A stretch of 64,000 nucleotides of DNA from Dasyornis broadbenti (taxonomy: Eukaryota > Chordata > Aves > Passeriformes > Dasyornithidae), in NCBI GenBank assembly GCA_013397935.1, contig VZRN01011464.1, positions 2,512,981 through 2,576,980 of the forward strand, given 5' to 3'. The position numbers and the translations under genes are program-made. The notes beneath the pieces were generated by a model. It was given only the letters and a program-made list of their open reading frames with translations, was not told where the DNA came from and did no database searches. Shown here piece after piece: positions 20,871 through 35,200 of the stretch; within the stretch, counting starts at the first letter, position 1; every line of letters starts with the position of its first letter.

Positions 20871-23800
20871 ATATACACAGAAATTACAGGACACCAGGGA
20901 CTGACTCCTGCTTCTCCTCTCCAGATGAGAGTTTCATAAGGGCAACTCCCTAAAACAGAACAGTATTAGCAAATTACGATTATAGCTTGCGACTGTGCTG
21001 CCAAGAAGTGCTTGGTTTCTTCCTCAAAGTACCAGCTCAGGTAAATCTCTGGACTTCTAGTACAGGTAAAGAAAGAGTATTTGCAAACACTTGCAAACCA
21101 AAAATATTAAGAAGATTTGTCTCTTCCATCACCAACATGCTCAGCATGGGTGCCCGTTGCTAGCAGCTATTCTAGCTCTGCAGAAGGTGACTGTAAAGTC
21201 TCAGGACACCTGAAGATTTACAGTGGACCCATTCTAGGAAAATAAAACAAGGAATTCTGCTAAGTCCATTAATTGCTGTCTAAAATACCTATCAGCTCAC
21301 AAGCAAAATATTACCAAAAAGGTTTTAAAACACAAGTGAGTGAGAGAGGAACCACAGCCCAAAGAAACTGAAGCTGTGTCTACACTAGCAAATTAAATGT
21401 GCCTGGGGCCATTCCCTGGCACTGAGGCCAGTTGGCAAGGAGCAACCTGCATCCATAACATTAAACTGTCTTACCCTCCAAAACAGGGTGGCCACATGGA
21501 AACTGGTTCTGGGAGCAGTCCCTGGACTATGGTGGTACTGAGCTCTACCCAGGAACTGGTTGGGATAGAGCTACTTGGCACTGCTCAAAATGTGTCAAGA
21601 TCTGTGCTAATAATTTGTGGTGTGGAGGACAGGGAGTGCTGAAGGATTTTCCTGGTGCTGTTAAAAGTGGCGATATTGGGATAGCCTGAGAGTTTCAACC
21701 GTTACTATGGACAAAAAGAAAAATCTCAGAAAGAATAGGAGTAACTCCACTCTTTTAGGTTCCTGGTTGGGAACATGAGGACATGTAAGATGTGTACTTT
21801 GCCCTGAAAGCGTTACTGGCAGGAGTGACAACCCTTGTGCCATGGGTGGGCACCCACTTCACTGGAGTACAGTTTTGTGCTTTGCCAAAGAGAAGCTTTT
21901 TAAATATATATATATATTTTTAAGTATAGCTTTTACTATAGCTTTGTTGGGCTTATAAAGCTTGTTTTGCTGTAATTTGCTTCCTTATTGTTCTGACTCT
22001 GCAACTGCTGGTATGGATGTACTTTTACCTGTCAGCCCTTTTCCATCTTTGAATTTAATTTTCATCACAAAAGATGGTAAACATAAACACTGAATAAGAC
22101 AGCCACAATATTTGTTATGATGGAAGACATCAGTGCTTAGTTATTTAAAACAAAATGAATTTTTTTTTAAATCCCAGGAAAGACGACTCCCTGCTTATAA
22201 TGGCAGCTCCTTTTGTAAATCTGAGCAATGCAGAGCAGGCTGGCCATGGAGCTGGGCTGTGGCTTCTTAACACCACTTGTTCAGGGTCAATGCTCATTTC
22301 AGTTATTCCACAATTGCTCATTTCCATCACACAACTGACATTTCTTGGTGGGATTTTTATTTATTTTTTTTTTAAATTGTGTCAGGTCCCTAATCCAGTT
22401 CAAAACACAGTGCTGTAAACTGCTGTGATGTCACAGCTGAATGGGCTGAAGACCAGCAGACAGGACACGAGCAACAAAGAGTGGGAGGCAGGGAAGGTAC
22501 CAAATACTAAGCTTGCAATGAGTTTATAGTTGTTCTCTTTCTAATGCCTGCTGCTTTTGCTTTCTGCTCCACCTGTGGGTGAAAGCATAATCTGAGGAGA
22601 TAGGGAGCTCAGGCTTTCAAAGCTGTTCCACTGCTAGTTTTCTTTGCACCATCTTGCCCAAATATGGGTGCTTAAGCTTCCTCTTTCCAAGAAGGAATCA
22701 CTCAGAAGGCAGGATGTTTTCACAGCAAACATCAATTTCTTTTGCCTGTATAGAATTGGTAGATATGGCCAATGCAACTACCTCTTTGAAAGCAAGTCCC
22801 TATTCCATCAGGCCTTCCATGATCACTCAGGTTACTTAATAGTTTTTGTTTTTTTCTGTGTTCACCTTTACTAAAAAGATTAACAGCTATCAGATATTTA
22901 ATGTAATTAACAGCACTGTTGATAGGGGAAGTACTGAGACTAGAAGGAACGGATTAGGGAATGGTCCCTCAATTAGATTTTTTAAACTTGATTTGGTCTA
23001 ATGAAAATCACTCTACAGTATTTAGGGATATGGCTGAAGCAATCTTGAAGGTGTTTGCAGCTAAAACCAGCTCCCAGGCATCTGTAGTTGAATTACCCAG
23101 TTTGTAGATTATTTGTGTCACAGATAAAGAGCCAGCTAGTGTCAGACATGGCTCATTAGCACTAGAACCACAGGTATAAAGCATTGCATATTCCAGAGTC
23201 AGGCTGGGTCTGGAAATAGTCTAACTACTTCCACTCAGGACAAAGCTAAGACCTTCTCTCTGAAAACCCATCTGGATGTGAGCTGACTGTGTACACCTGT
23301 ACCTGTATCATATTCTGTGCTGAGTTCCTGGAGGATCATCAGGATTCATCACAGGCTTAGGCATAATGTGAAGGAGGTGGTTTGAGTCATTTGAAACTTG
23401 TTAGGTCGATCTAAAAAGCCACGTCTAATATGAGTCCCAACTAAGTCTAACTGGATCCAAGCTAAGTTAGTAAAAAGCCTTGGACCATCTCTGTTCTGTG
23501 TTCTCACAGACCTGCATGATTCCTTGTATCCATCACCCAGACTGTCTCAGCTCTCCTGAGGCTCGAGTGGGAAGCTGATGGTATCTTGGAGGATTTGTGA
23601 AGCTGCAGAAGATTGGAATAGAGGTAAACATTAAAAGACCTGGTATGGGTCAGATAAAAGTCATGAAAAGGCTGAATAAAAATTTGCTAGTTGGACTGTG
23701 ATGGAGAGAAGAAACTCATACACAAAGTAGCAGCCCACAGGTGTTGGCCAAGAGTAAATCACACTGAAGCAAGTTAATTTCTTTCTATGTTTTTATCCAG

Positions 23801-24155
23801 CCCTTCCTGTGGCTGTGGCTTTTCTTGCTCCTGGCTATGGGTGTTTTCCAGCATTTGCTAAGGATGCAGAGATGATGTCACCAACCTCAGTGCTTGGGTG
23901 GTCCTCACTGCAACCCTCTTCCTAGGAAATGAGGTGGCTTGATGGTGCAACTTCTTCCTGGCACTGACACCAGATCCATACTTCAGCAGTAACATTTCTG
24001 ACGAGCCTTCTCCAAATAAAGGGTAATTTTACTGCTCCTGGTGCTTGACTAGCAGAATATCCATTGTTACACAACTGCAACAAGTACCACAAAGATTTTA
24101 CCCAAATCACAACACAGTATGAGGAGAGAGAAACGTTTAAATAAGGTGTCTAAAC
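20871..24155. other. Non-coding sequence, nothing recognised
   Basis: No supported gene or named repeat. A short (TA)n run lies at about 21904-21917. The words at 21378-21389 (GTCTACACTAGC) recur at 36212-36223 and may be the edge of an old DNA transposon. Confidence 0.5.
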
Positions 24156-24199
24156 AACCCTGTTTTTTTCCATTAATAACCCTGTATCTTTCCACTAAT
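24156..24199. repeat. 22-bp imperfect tandem duplication
   Basis: The two halves, 24156-24177 and 24178-24199, both begin AACCCTGT and end TAAT, with three differences in 22 bases. The divergence indicates an older duplication than the identical ones at 8.75 and 37.15 kb. Confidence 0.85.
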
Positions 24200-27100
24200 T
24201 ACACTAGAGTAAGAAAGAAAGTTAAATACCCTCCTTGAAGTATCTTTAAGTAGCAGTTTAATTCTAAACTGGATTTATGTAGACATTAGAGTTCCTCTAT
24301 TACAATTGCACTCTACTTGTACACTAAGTAATTATATAATTGAGAAAGGTTGTGCAGGTATTATATATGTGTTCTTCTATACCCTGAGATATTTTGATAT
24401 ACTTTTAAAAGAAGAAAACCTACAACTCCAGATATTGCCTGGAAGAATCGAGTTAAAAGTGTAGGGATCTAATAAGAGACATACTTGTCTTCCAGCAAAA
24501 AACACTGTGAAATACCCTCACACTTTTCAAACCACGCATTCTCTATATGCCACATCCAACTTCCTCTTGTGATTCACCAACACTGAATGAACAGTGATCA
24601 GTATTTTCCAGTTCTTCAACAGATTATCACCTTATGTGTCACATACCTGAAGGGAGGCTGAATTACACCCGTGACTCAGATATTGGTCTTACTATAATTA
24701 TACACCTACAGCAGAAATGGAGGTTTCGTGACTTTGTCACTGCAGGTAATGGATGTGTCTGTGTGCTGACAAAGATTGGAGTTATCCATCTGCCTATCTC
24801 CTGGCCATTGGAGAGAGATGGGAGTGACTCATCTCCGGGGTACTGGGTCATCAGATTCTTCACTCTAGTTCCTTCTTGTGTCCTTCGTCTTTGAATTCTG
24901 CTCTGTATGAATAGGATAATCTGGGACAATCAATCCCATGATTTTAAGGCAGATTAAATGATCCAGTCTGAGGATCTCACCTCACTGCAGATGCCAATGA
25001 GCACCCATTTGGGTCAGACTCACCTTCACTAGATTAAATATCAGCGTTAGCATGAGGTGACTCCTGTTATAGAAGTGTGGGTTCCCTTTCTGACTCCTGA
25101 GACAGCCTGCACGACGTGCTCTAGCATCGATGGCTACACTGCAGAAAACCTGCAGTGATGGTGATGCATTCTGCTCCAGGCAAGTCAGAAATACCCATTT
25201 TGAGATCTGATGAATCTGATTTGAGTTCTGTTATCCAGATATAATCTCCCATCCCTCTCTACACGACATATTGCTCTTTCTTTTATTATAATTTTGTTGC
25301 ATAGGTAATATTCAGGCAGATCCACTGGATTAATTGGCATGACAAATACAGGACAAAATTAAGTTCTTTTATTGCTAATTTGCAAAGCTACAGGTTTAGA
25401 GACCTACTTTCAAAATAGGCAGCATAATATGTTCTTTTCAGGATCTGAAATTCTCCATTGGATTGTTCTCCTGGGTTTTTTTTCTTTATTTATTTTGATA
25501 TATACATCCAGTAAAAGGATAGTATCTAATCCCAACTCTAATTCCACTGGCTACTTTTTAAATACAACTATAGCATTAAGCACTTTTGCTGAACAATCCT
25601 TTTGGGGAGGGAGAGAAAGAAAAGGAAGAGCCTAGCAACAACAAAAAGCCATAACATTTTAATAACAAATATTTATTGAATCACATATAAGCCCTGTCAG
25701 GATTATAATGAATTTCAGTGAAAACAAATTTAAAGAAGCATTACGGCAATTTAAATAGCTATAAAAGTGCAGCCTAGATAGGTAGGTAAAAAAGAGAGAT
25801 TAAAAGTTCCACAGCATTCACAATGACTTTTCTGTGATGCCTTGTACCAAATCAAACAATAGGTATATTCACTGAAGAACACCCAAAAAACTTTTGTGAT
25901 GTGATTTCTGAACAAGCACCCCGAGTGTGGTGAATCCCAAGGGATGCTGTTGTACTGGAAACAGCCAGGCTCAGACTCAGTGGCCTCCACTTCTGAAACA
26001 CACCACCCCACCAACTTATGACCGTGCTGGTTTCAAGAGAGAGGGTGTAAAAATCTACCCTTACATCATAGATAGTGGTGATAAATTTTTTTGAGTGCCA
26101 TTTCATAAGCATATTTATGTAGGCTTTATTCCTTCTAGGCCTTTAAAAGCCACATCCTGATCAAGGTGTTCCATAATGCAACCTTCTCATCTTTGTCATC
26201 CACCTTCATGCTCTGGAAGAAAACCTCTCTTGTATGCTTCACTCTTTGATACAGTCCCAGAGAACAGGATATCCATGAACTGTGGTTTGCCTCCCAATGA
26301 TAGTGAAAGCTCCCAGCTCCAGCTGGTGCCCAGGGTGAGGGTTTCCCTCCCTGCTCCTGACTCCACTGCAAGAGCTGCAGCTCTGTCTGCTCATGATGCA
26401 CTGACCAATAGCATCAAAATAATGTTTTACAATTTGAGAAGACTGACAAAGTACTTCAGCTGGCTGAGGCTGCGGGTGAAAAACACTAAGGTGTTAGGTG
26501 AGAACAGAGTGGTGCAGAAGGTCCTCAGATCTTTTTTTCTGTCATCTGAAATCATGCCCTTCAGGGCTCCATTGTGACAGGAAAGGTAGGATCTTGTGCA
26601 TAGAATTTTCAGGAATGTCTCCATTAGTTTTAATGACCAGGTATAATTGCAGCACAGATTTTGAACCAGGAACCTGGAAAGTTTTGACAAGCTGTATCAA
26701 AACTTTTGCAGTTCATCTCAAGGACTAGCATTAGAATAAATGTCATTCTCTAGTTTATAGTCGTAATTCTGGAGCAAGAGCTGACGATTGTTAATTTTAT
26801 GCTTTCTTTCTTTCTGCTTACTCATTATGTCAGCATATTTCATTCCTGCTACGCTTTCTGAAATCAATCTTCATTTTAATGTATAGCTCCCTACTGCCTT
26901 TTTTTCCAGTAAACAGATGAAGATTTAGTGTTGGCCTCTAACACACTGAATCCATTTATGATAGTTTACATAATCAGATTTTTCAGTGCACTGTAAATCT
27001 GTCTTTAAATGCTTACATTGCTCCAGGACTAAACTGGTTAACTTTCTGAGCTGTTTTTCATCATTTGTGTACAAGTCACCCTTTTAAGCAACAGTTAAGA

Positions 27101-28780
27101 TGCTATTTTAGTGGGCCTTTAGCACCTTCTATGTGTCATTGATTATTTTATCCCCAATGGGGAATTTCTACAAATGATATTGTATTTCAGAATAACAACT
27201 ACTTTGGTCATAAATATCCTCTAAGCTACTAAATGTCAAACTTTTACAGCAGTAGGGTAATTCATCTCTTGAATATAGAGGTTGACTTTTGCAATTAAAC
27301 AAAGTGATGAAATTTCACAGGGAGGAACTAGCAGAACTAGTCAAAACCTTTACATGCAGATGGGTGGTGAATCTATGAAGCAGTTCTAAGGGGAATCAGG
27401 AATGTGCTCCTACAGGCTGCCCATGGATTTCCTTCATGTATATGGCACCCTGCTTTAAAGCTCTGAGGAGCATCAGGACCAACAGGAGCAAGACACAATT
27501 CCAGGTGTTGGGCACAGCAGCTTGGGCTCTGAAACGGTTCCTTCCCACCATGGAGGACCAGACTTCTTCAAGCACAGTGGTTTACTCTGCTGTGTTCTTT
27601 GCCAGGAGGCCACAACAGCAAGATATGAGCCCCATGGAAGGGCCTGGCAGCAACTGAGGAAGCCACCAGAGGAGCCTGCCCAACTTACCCAGGGATGTGT
27701 TGCTTCACTGATGTGGGTTTTAGGAGGCTTCAGCTGAGTCATGGTTCAATGGACACATGTGCCACCTTTCCATGAAGAAATTGGAGGGTGAAGCCCCTCA
27801 ACAGCTGCCACCAGGCTGGAGTGCGGAGACACAGCTGGGGCTTGCTTGCATTTGCAAGGGTGGGTCTGACCAGCACCTGATCCTTCCCTGAAGTCTGACA
27901 TTTCTTCCTCTCCAGTGTGAGAACAGCTCTACAGAACTGCAGCCCATTTCACAAGCTGAGTTGCTAAATTGATTGCAGTAAATCAACAACTTTTTCTCAT
28001 AAGGAAGCACATTGACTTTGGTTAATACCTTCTTATATGAAGCAGACTCAATACCAGCCACTTTGAACTTGGTTTATAACTGTGCACACTGGGGTGTTAT
28101 TAAATCGTTTTAGAAGCTGAACTGGTGTGGAGAGTGAGAAAATTGCACTAGGATGTGGCTTGTGAGTGTGGACAGATATCAAATACAAAGTGTCCAAGTT
28201 CATGGCTGGGAGATAACAGATTTCCAATGCCACAGCTGGCTTCACTTGTTCCCTGAGATAGCATTACCTTGCAAAATTAAGGGGAAAGGAGCAAATGAGA
28301 ATATGGATTTAACTGGAGCAAATCAATATAGCTCAACCACAGTTAGGTAAGTATCACTTTGTTTATCTTATGCCAATGCATAGGATTTAATCAAAACAGC
28401 CAGACAAATCTCTATTTTAAAACATTTGGTCCAGGTAAAACCCTAGGTTAGTCCTGGAGATTTATTTTAAACACAAACAGTTGCCTAGATGAGGACCAAA
28501 CTCAGGCAAAAGAAACAGGTGATGTGGAAGAGACAGAAGAGAGGAAAGACCTGGAAGGAGCCAAGTCTGAAGTGAAAGCTTGGCAAAAATAAGTCAAAAT
28601 ATTTGTACCCTGAAATACTGAATGAGAAAAAAAAATGCAACAGAGTTACCCAAGCTGTAAAGGATTCAGTAGGCTCATGTGGACAGCAAGCACTGCCTAT
28701 GGACAACTTGATATCAACTGCATGGTGGTATTTATGGGACTTTGGGATGTGGTTTTACTTTTTCAAACTTGGGAACAAAC
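24200..28780. other. Non-coding sequence, nothing recognised
   Basis: Open frames of up to 133 codons (26176-26577, plus) have overlapping frames on the other strand and no recognisable domain. No classifiable repeat was found. Confidence 0.5.
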
Positions 28781-28800
28781 CCACAGGTTAAAACCTGTGG
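28781..28800. repeat. Perfect 9-bp inverted repeat, 2-base spacer
   Basis: CCACAGGTT (28781-28789), AA, then AACCTGTGG (28792-28800) form a near-continuous palindrome. Isolated, with no transposon context. Confidence 0.85.
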
Positions 28801-29210
28801 CACTAGCACATTTTTAAAGTTATGATGTTAAACTCTTCAGAGTTTGGAAGTACTAGAAAGAAGCACATCTGTGCTCTCTATGCACATCCACTGCTGAGTG
28901 GCCTTTAACCACACACACAGGTCATACCAATAGCACAGGCTCAGCTATGTTGAACTTTGTCCCGTGTTTGAGCTCACAGACACCTGCCCCCTGTAATTAT
29001 GGGCTGTGGCACTCTGCTGAGTTCAGCAGGGCAGGCAGGTAGGAGAATTGCCCGGGAAGTACATACTGAATTTATGAAGCTTTCAGGCCTGGATGGCCTC
29101 ATAGCCATTGAGTGTTAAATTGTTCTATTAGATACAGACACAAATTCCTCCTAAAACCTTAAGTAGTTTCTTTTGCTGGTGTCCAGGACTTTGGCCTCAG
29201 AACTATAGAG
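28801..29210. other. Non-coding sequence, nothing recognised
   Basis: No gene or repeat is visible. Confidence 0.5.
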
Positions 29211-29228
29211 AAAAAAAAAAAAAAAAAA
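29211..29228. repeat. A18 homopolymer
   Basis: Eighteen consecutive A, flanked by a few more A-rich bases. It might be a retroposed poly-A tail, but the upstream 200 bases show no gene or LINE sequence I know. On the minus strand it encodes the poly-Phe tract in a 172-codon frame (29159-29677), which I do not accept as a gene. Confidence 0.95.
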
Positions 29229-32200
29229 GAAAATTGCTTAATTGAGAGTATATGGTCCTTATCAACCAGGTGGAGCAACACCATGAAGCAAAGGAGAAGG
29301 TCAACACCCAGCAGTCCCTGAGCTGCCCACTTCAGTCCCCTGTTCCGCATGTTAAGCCATAAATTTTCACTTACAACACAACATCCAAATTTCTTCCTTG
29401 TATTCATTGAAGCTATATGCAACTTTTTTCTCTGTCTGTGGGATGTGAACTGTGCTAAGGCATAGTGTGTTGTAGCTAAGGCTGTGCATTCTGCTCTCAG
29501 GGTGGCCATGCACTCCCCTAAGGATGCTGCAGGTAGGTGGGGTCCAGGTGGAAATTCTGATTGCTCACTGTACCGTTTGCTGGAGTTTTTGTTCTTGTTA
29601 GGGAGTTGTGTGTTATTTGAGGTGGTGTCTGAAGGACTTTTCAATGTGACTGGAGCATAGCAGCGGGAAAAGACCATCTACCCACAGAATAATTATTTAT
29701 TCTGGAAGGGAGATCAGAGGAACTGAGATATTTTTTACTATCTGTTCATATCGGGAGTGTTTCTAACCAGATACAGATCTGAGGTAGATTTCCAAATTCA
29801 CATACACTTGAACTTAAAAGTAACCCAAATCAGGCTGCATGGCCAAGGGTTGAATATTTAGTCATGGTAATTGACAGGGGTGAATATTCAAGTGCCTTGA
29901 ATCAAGGAAGAAGAAAGATGTGCTTGGATAAAAACATGTGTATGCAAGAGAGAAAAAAAAAATTGATGGAGTTGGAAACTGTGCTGTGCAGCTCTGAGTT
30001 CATCCCTGTTTCCAGCTCCAGCATATATAGAAAGGGTGTTCCCAGTTTTCCAAAACAGGCAGACACAGTGTGTTCATGGATTTGAACAGTTTCAGTGTGC
30101 AGGGTACTCCAGCTGAGCATCCTTAAAGTTAAGGACTGGCTGTCCTGGGGGGGTCTCTAATAAGCCATACTTACTGTGAGTCTGCTGGGTGCAACCTCAT
30201 CTGCACAGATTTGTAATGGAGCCATTACATGAGCGATTGTGGAATTTGCATTTTTGCACATATGGAAAGGTGGAGCACACATTTCTGCACAAGGTTAACC
30301 TTGAAAATCAGAGCTGGAAGGAAGGAATGTGGGAAGGAATTCACCCTGCAGTGCAAAATGTGGATTTTGATAAGGGAAACACCACCAGTCATTGCCTAGT
30401 GAGCATATAATATATTCCTGATACTGTGTAAATGTAGGGACTCTGTGGTATAATGACAACAAAGCAAAGGCACCTCTTTATAGGAAGCACCTGAAAAGAC
30501 CTAGGCTACAGCTTCCCAGGATGTTGAGCCACTTGAGCAGCTCCCTGCCTGGGAAGGGGACCTCTCAAAATAAAATATCTGCCCTGAACATATAGGGATG
30601 GAGCTGGTGCTGAGCAAGGGATGTGCTGCTGGCAGACTGGGTTTGGAACTCTTTCTCACCATGTGTGTGCTGAAACACCACACATACATCTTGAAAAGCC
30701 TGTTCTATTTAAAAAAAAATGAAGAAAGAAAAGGTGTAAACTGGATGTCCTCCAAGTACGCTCTATTAGATTCTCTAATCAGATAATATATTGGTCAGCA
30801 ATAGACTAAAATACCCAAAACCTAAATCAGCTGCTATTGGGCTATATATTTCAAGGTAGAAAGTTGACATAGAGTAAAGATTGGCAAACCAGTCCTTGGA
30901 CCCACTCAGTCAGAAATACATCTAACAACAAATTCATGGCAGGAATTTCAAAAGAATAAGATAAAACACAGCCAGTGTGACAGCATATATGCTCTTTCTG
31001 TTTGCTGAGCCCTCAGGGTTCCTCTCTTTTCCTCAGCCAGAAGATTCTCAAATTTAATATTTAAAGTGGAAGTGGCAGAGCTCCTGTAATTTCTTGGCAC
31101 TTTTAAATGTATGTGTAAATGTGATTTCTTAATTAACCATGAAGCTGAGCAGTTTGCTGTAGATGTCTCAGTAGAAAGTTTTTGAAGTTGTATTTATAAA
31201 CAAATTGCAAATCTCTTCAGATCCATAATTATCTGTCACAACTGATGAGCACTGAAAATATCTTCTAAGATATTGTTAACCCTTTAGAGCTGTTGGAACT
31301 GTGAGTTGTTATACCTTTGTAACTTCAAACAGGGAACGTTAATATGAACTTTATATTCACCACATGGCTCTGTGAACTAGATTTAAAGGAAAGAGCAAAC
31401 ACTGTGAAACTGTGATGAAGTCTGGAGAGTTGCTTGCATGCGTGCACAGACAGCATAGAGCCAAGTGTGAGACACCCTGTACACTCCTGTGGGATGTTCC
31501 TTAACATGAATGGCAAGATGAAAATGCTGGATGGCTGCCTCAAATGCCAGCTGTGCCCACAGGCTCATCTCTCAGCACTTCCTACCTCTGAGAACTCCAA
31601 AACATGCTGAATAAGCTGAAGGCATCACCCCTTCTAGTTCTGGCAGGGAAGCTGGGAGGTGGGAAGGAGACTGCATTGTACCCAGCTGCTCGGTATGTGG
31701 GTTACACCTGGTTCAGCCCAGTGCAAGCACCCCCTACCACCCACCTCCAGAAGGACCAGTTACACAGCCATCAGAGCTCTGGCACCATTTCCTTACATTT
31801 TTCAATTACTATTAGTATCAAGAACAAAAATGCTGTCCGAGCTCTTGGATTTTTGACTGACATGAAGACTGTGAGAAGGGTGGGTGCAGCTGTTCCTGGT
31901 GTCCTGCCCCAGTGCCCCTCAGCAGAGATCCCATTTGTCTCTTCTTTCAGAATGGATGTTTGGAAAATACCTATCTCCCAGTTTCATCCAATCTGGATAA
32001 TGTCACACCTCTGACACCATAGCCACCCCCAGATACTCTGAGCAGTTGACCAGACACCTGTCCATCTAAGTGGGTCACGCCTGTCACAGCAGAGTTCACT
32101 TATACCCTAAGTTAGAAGCTGATGAAATTATGGTTGCTGGTCCAGCAGCAACAGTGGGAAGTAGGAAGAAGAGATACAGCGTGGTTTGATTGTAACACTG

Positions 32201-35200
32201 AGACTGGAATGGCCCTGGTCAGAGCTGGGATCTGAGCATCCATTCTGCAGGAACGTTGTTTCAGGAGCTTTTACACAGCTCACACTGGTCACATGTGCAA
32301 TATGGGACGCTCCAATATATCTCTTTGAAAACTGTCAAGAAATAGACTTCCAAATGTATTGCTGTGTATTTAAAAATGGAATTACAGAAACAAATAGCAT
32401 CTCATAACAATTGTATTCCTGACAGATATATTCCTCAATTAACACTATTTGGACTTGTGGTAAAAAAAAATGAAAATGCGAGCAGTATCTCCTTCTACAA
32501 CCTCACTCATAAAATTTTTAATAGTAAAATAATTCAGCTTCTCAAGATAATTTCCCCCAGCTAATCCTTGGCCTTGAGTATGGCACACAAAAAAAAAAAA
32601 CTTTCCAGTGTGTTCAAATAATGAGGATTTCTGCTGGCAGTAAAAGGAGGAGCTCAGCATCAAGCACAACATCCAGTTTTATCATGCTTCCATGTAGCCT
32701 GCTGAAGATAATAAAAAGAGACTACTCCAACCAGAAATTTTTGTTCATCTGTAGTGTTCAAAATAATAACTTCAAAAATGATCCTGAAGGCTCAAGGATG
32801 GCAAAGACCTTTGCATAAAATAAATATTTTAATAGCTCATTTTCCAAGTTTATTCCTGGCAGACAATACATATTTTTTCCCCTAAGTTTGTTTTGAACCA
32901 TGGCTGTATTTATTTTGGGATGAGGAGGACTGCATGATGCTTCTTCTCCGTTCTTTGGACTACAGTCCAATGAAGCGAATGAAACATTAACATTAGCAGT
33001 AGTGGAACTCTTTGTTCATCCTTTGGTTCATCTCCTGTGCTAGGCTGAGCAGTATAATCTTTCCCTTAAGCCTTCCAGGTAGCAACCAACCCATGGAGCC
33101 TGTGATTTGTCAGACTGAGCCCCCAGCCTTCCCCAGCTCCTGCCGTGAGAGGAGCACCGTGGCACTCCCAGCACAGCACAGCTCAGAGAGAGCACAATGG
33201 CAGGAGGAGGGAACTGAGGTCTTTGCAGTGCCAGAGCATAAGACATTTCTTCCATGAGACAAATGTGGGTTTGTGGTTCAGCAAAACTTTTGGGACCTTG
33301 CTTTCTATCCCATGGAGTTTTTAATTGTAAACAAAAAAATTATACACAGAATTGTTTGGAGAAAAGGAGCTGAAATCTTAAATTTAGACTAAAAATTGCA
33401 TTTCCAGATGAAGTTTGTAGATTTGTGACCTAAAGCTGTGGAATGTATTAATACACCCAAAGTGATGGCACAAGCTTATTTCACAGAGATAGCAAAGCAA
33501 GGCTGAAATGAGCCCTCACTGAAGGTAGCAGCATAATTCCTGTGGTCCCCAAGGACCTGAGATTTTCTTTAGGAAAGGAGGTGGATGAAGTTCAGAGGCA
33601 AACAAAGTTCAGAGGTGACTCAGATTTTCAGTTGTGATTCTAGTGAAGCACAACTTCCTCTGGCTAATCCCCGAAGCAGCACCACATCTCTTGCAAAGGC
33701 AGCCCTGCCTGTCACCTCTGTTTTCCATCCCTTGGGGATCAGTTCAGGGGTGCTGCCCAAAGTATGACCCCAGAGGCAGATGGAGCGGGATGGGGAAAGA
33801 AAGCAACTCACCATACCTCTTCCTTTGCACTGGCACAGGCTGAAGGTAAAGAAGTCAGCCCAGCCGAGCCCACAGTGCACACACAGAGGTAACCCTGGGG
33901 TACTAGTTGCAGACCAAAAGCCAGTTCCTTCAGAAAAGAACACCTTTCTCATGCACATGGGAAAGATGCACAAAGCTGATCCTCAGACAAAATCTTTATT
34001 TTTCCAATTTTTGTAATTATCCTTTAACTTTTGAGCCTGGAAGCACTAAGCACTATGGTTTGTATGCCTTCTGCCTACAATTTTCCATAGATTATTCATT
34101 CTTAATTAAATGAGAATTGTTGCAAGAGAACAATGTCTGCAATGATGAGTAAGGAATGAGGAAATCGACAGTAAAACAGCCATGAGTCAATGAAGGCCAG
34201 TGAATTCACTGTAAGTATAGGAAATGCAGGAGAGACAGGCAAGCAAACAGGATGACTGGCAGATTTTACTGTGAAGATGGTAGGGTCCATCCCGACCACA
34301 GCTTTATTGCTGTTGGCAGTAGTTCTACACCTCGTGTTGCCCCTGTGTTGGGTGTGACCAGAGTGGCCCAGACGCTGCAGCAGGAAACAGTCACCTGCAC
34401 TCCTGCAGGGATTTCTCCTGCTGTGTCCAAGTTTGTCTTGTTAGCATTACCTGGAAGTTCAGGGCTAATGGTACAGCTCTGTCTCCCTATTTCCTTCTGC
34501 ATGCTTGTCGGTCCTGTGCCAACTGCACACGCAGATCCAAGAACATGCTCCAAATTCAGCATTTACAGCTTGCTATTTCCCTGCAAGTTTCGCTGATGAG
34601 ATGCAAACATTAATTGTCCGTACACTTTGATACATAAGGTAACTGTTTTCCTTGTCTGCTAATTTTTCCATACCTGTACAATTGTAAATGTTTCTTGTGC
34701 CTTTATGGAGCACTGGCCCATTGCTTTAAGTGGGCTCTGTGGTGCATTCTCAGCCTGGTGCTGGCCCACAGCCACAGCAAACAGAAAAGCTCAAAGGGAG
34801 GACCACAACCAGACAGTTCAGCTCAGCTCATCACCACAAGGCTGTGCAGAGCTGGATATGGGGCTGAGTTTGGGGAGATGCCCCCTCCCTTCCCATATCA
34901 AAGTATGTACTGCTCCAAGGAGGCAGGGCTTGGCTTCACAGAGAGTGGAGGGGATGAACAGGGAGAAGCTCTGGGAATGAGGGGAGGAAGCACAGGGGCA
35001 AGGACGGGGCTGGAGCAAGGGTCACAAGGGGAGACTGTGATTTGAGGAATGATGGGGTAGAACAGGCTTTGGGGAAGGGGTTAGAGGCCCAGGGAGGGAG
35101 ACTGGAGGGTGGAGTGTTGATGTGAGATGTTGTTAGTGAGAATATTTGGTGGGCTGGTGGTGGTTTGAGGGATGCAAGCGGTGTAAAGGGCTCTTTGTGC

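Noticed and set aside
20856..20939. Short open frame MQPEPIYTEIT... after a TATAAA box
   Set aside because: Only 27 codons before a stop and no good splice donor; kept only as part of a promoter-like segment.
29159..29677. 172-codon minus-strand frame with a poly-Phe stretch
   Set aside because: The Phe run is the A18 homopolymer read in reverse; no domain, signal or homologue is recognised, and no splice or promoter context is seen.
35072..35098. G-quadruplex candidate in G-rich DNA
   Set aside because: One required loop is about 12 bases, so stability is doubtful.
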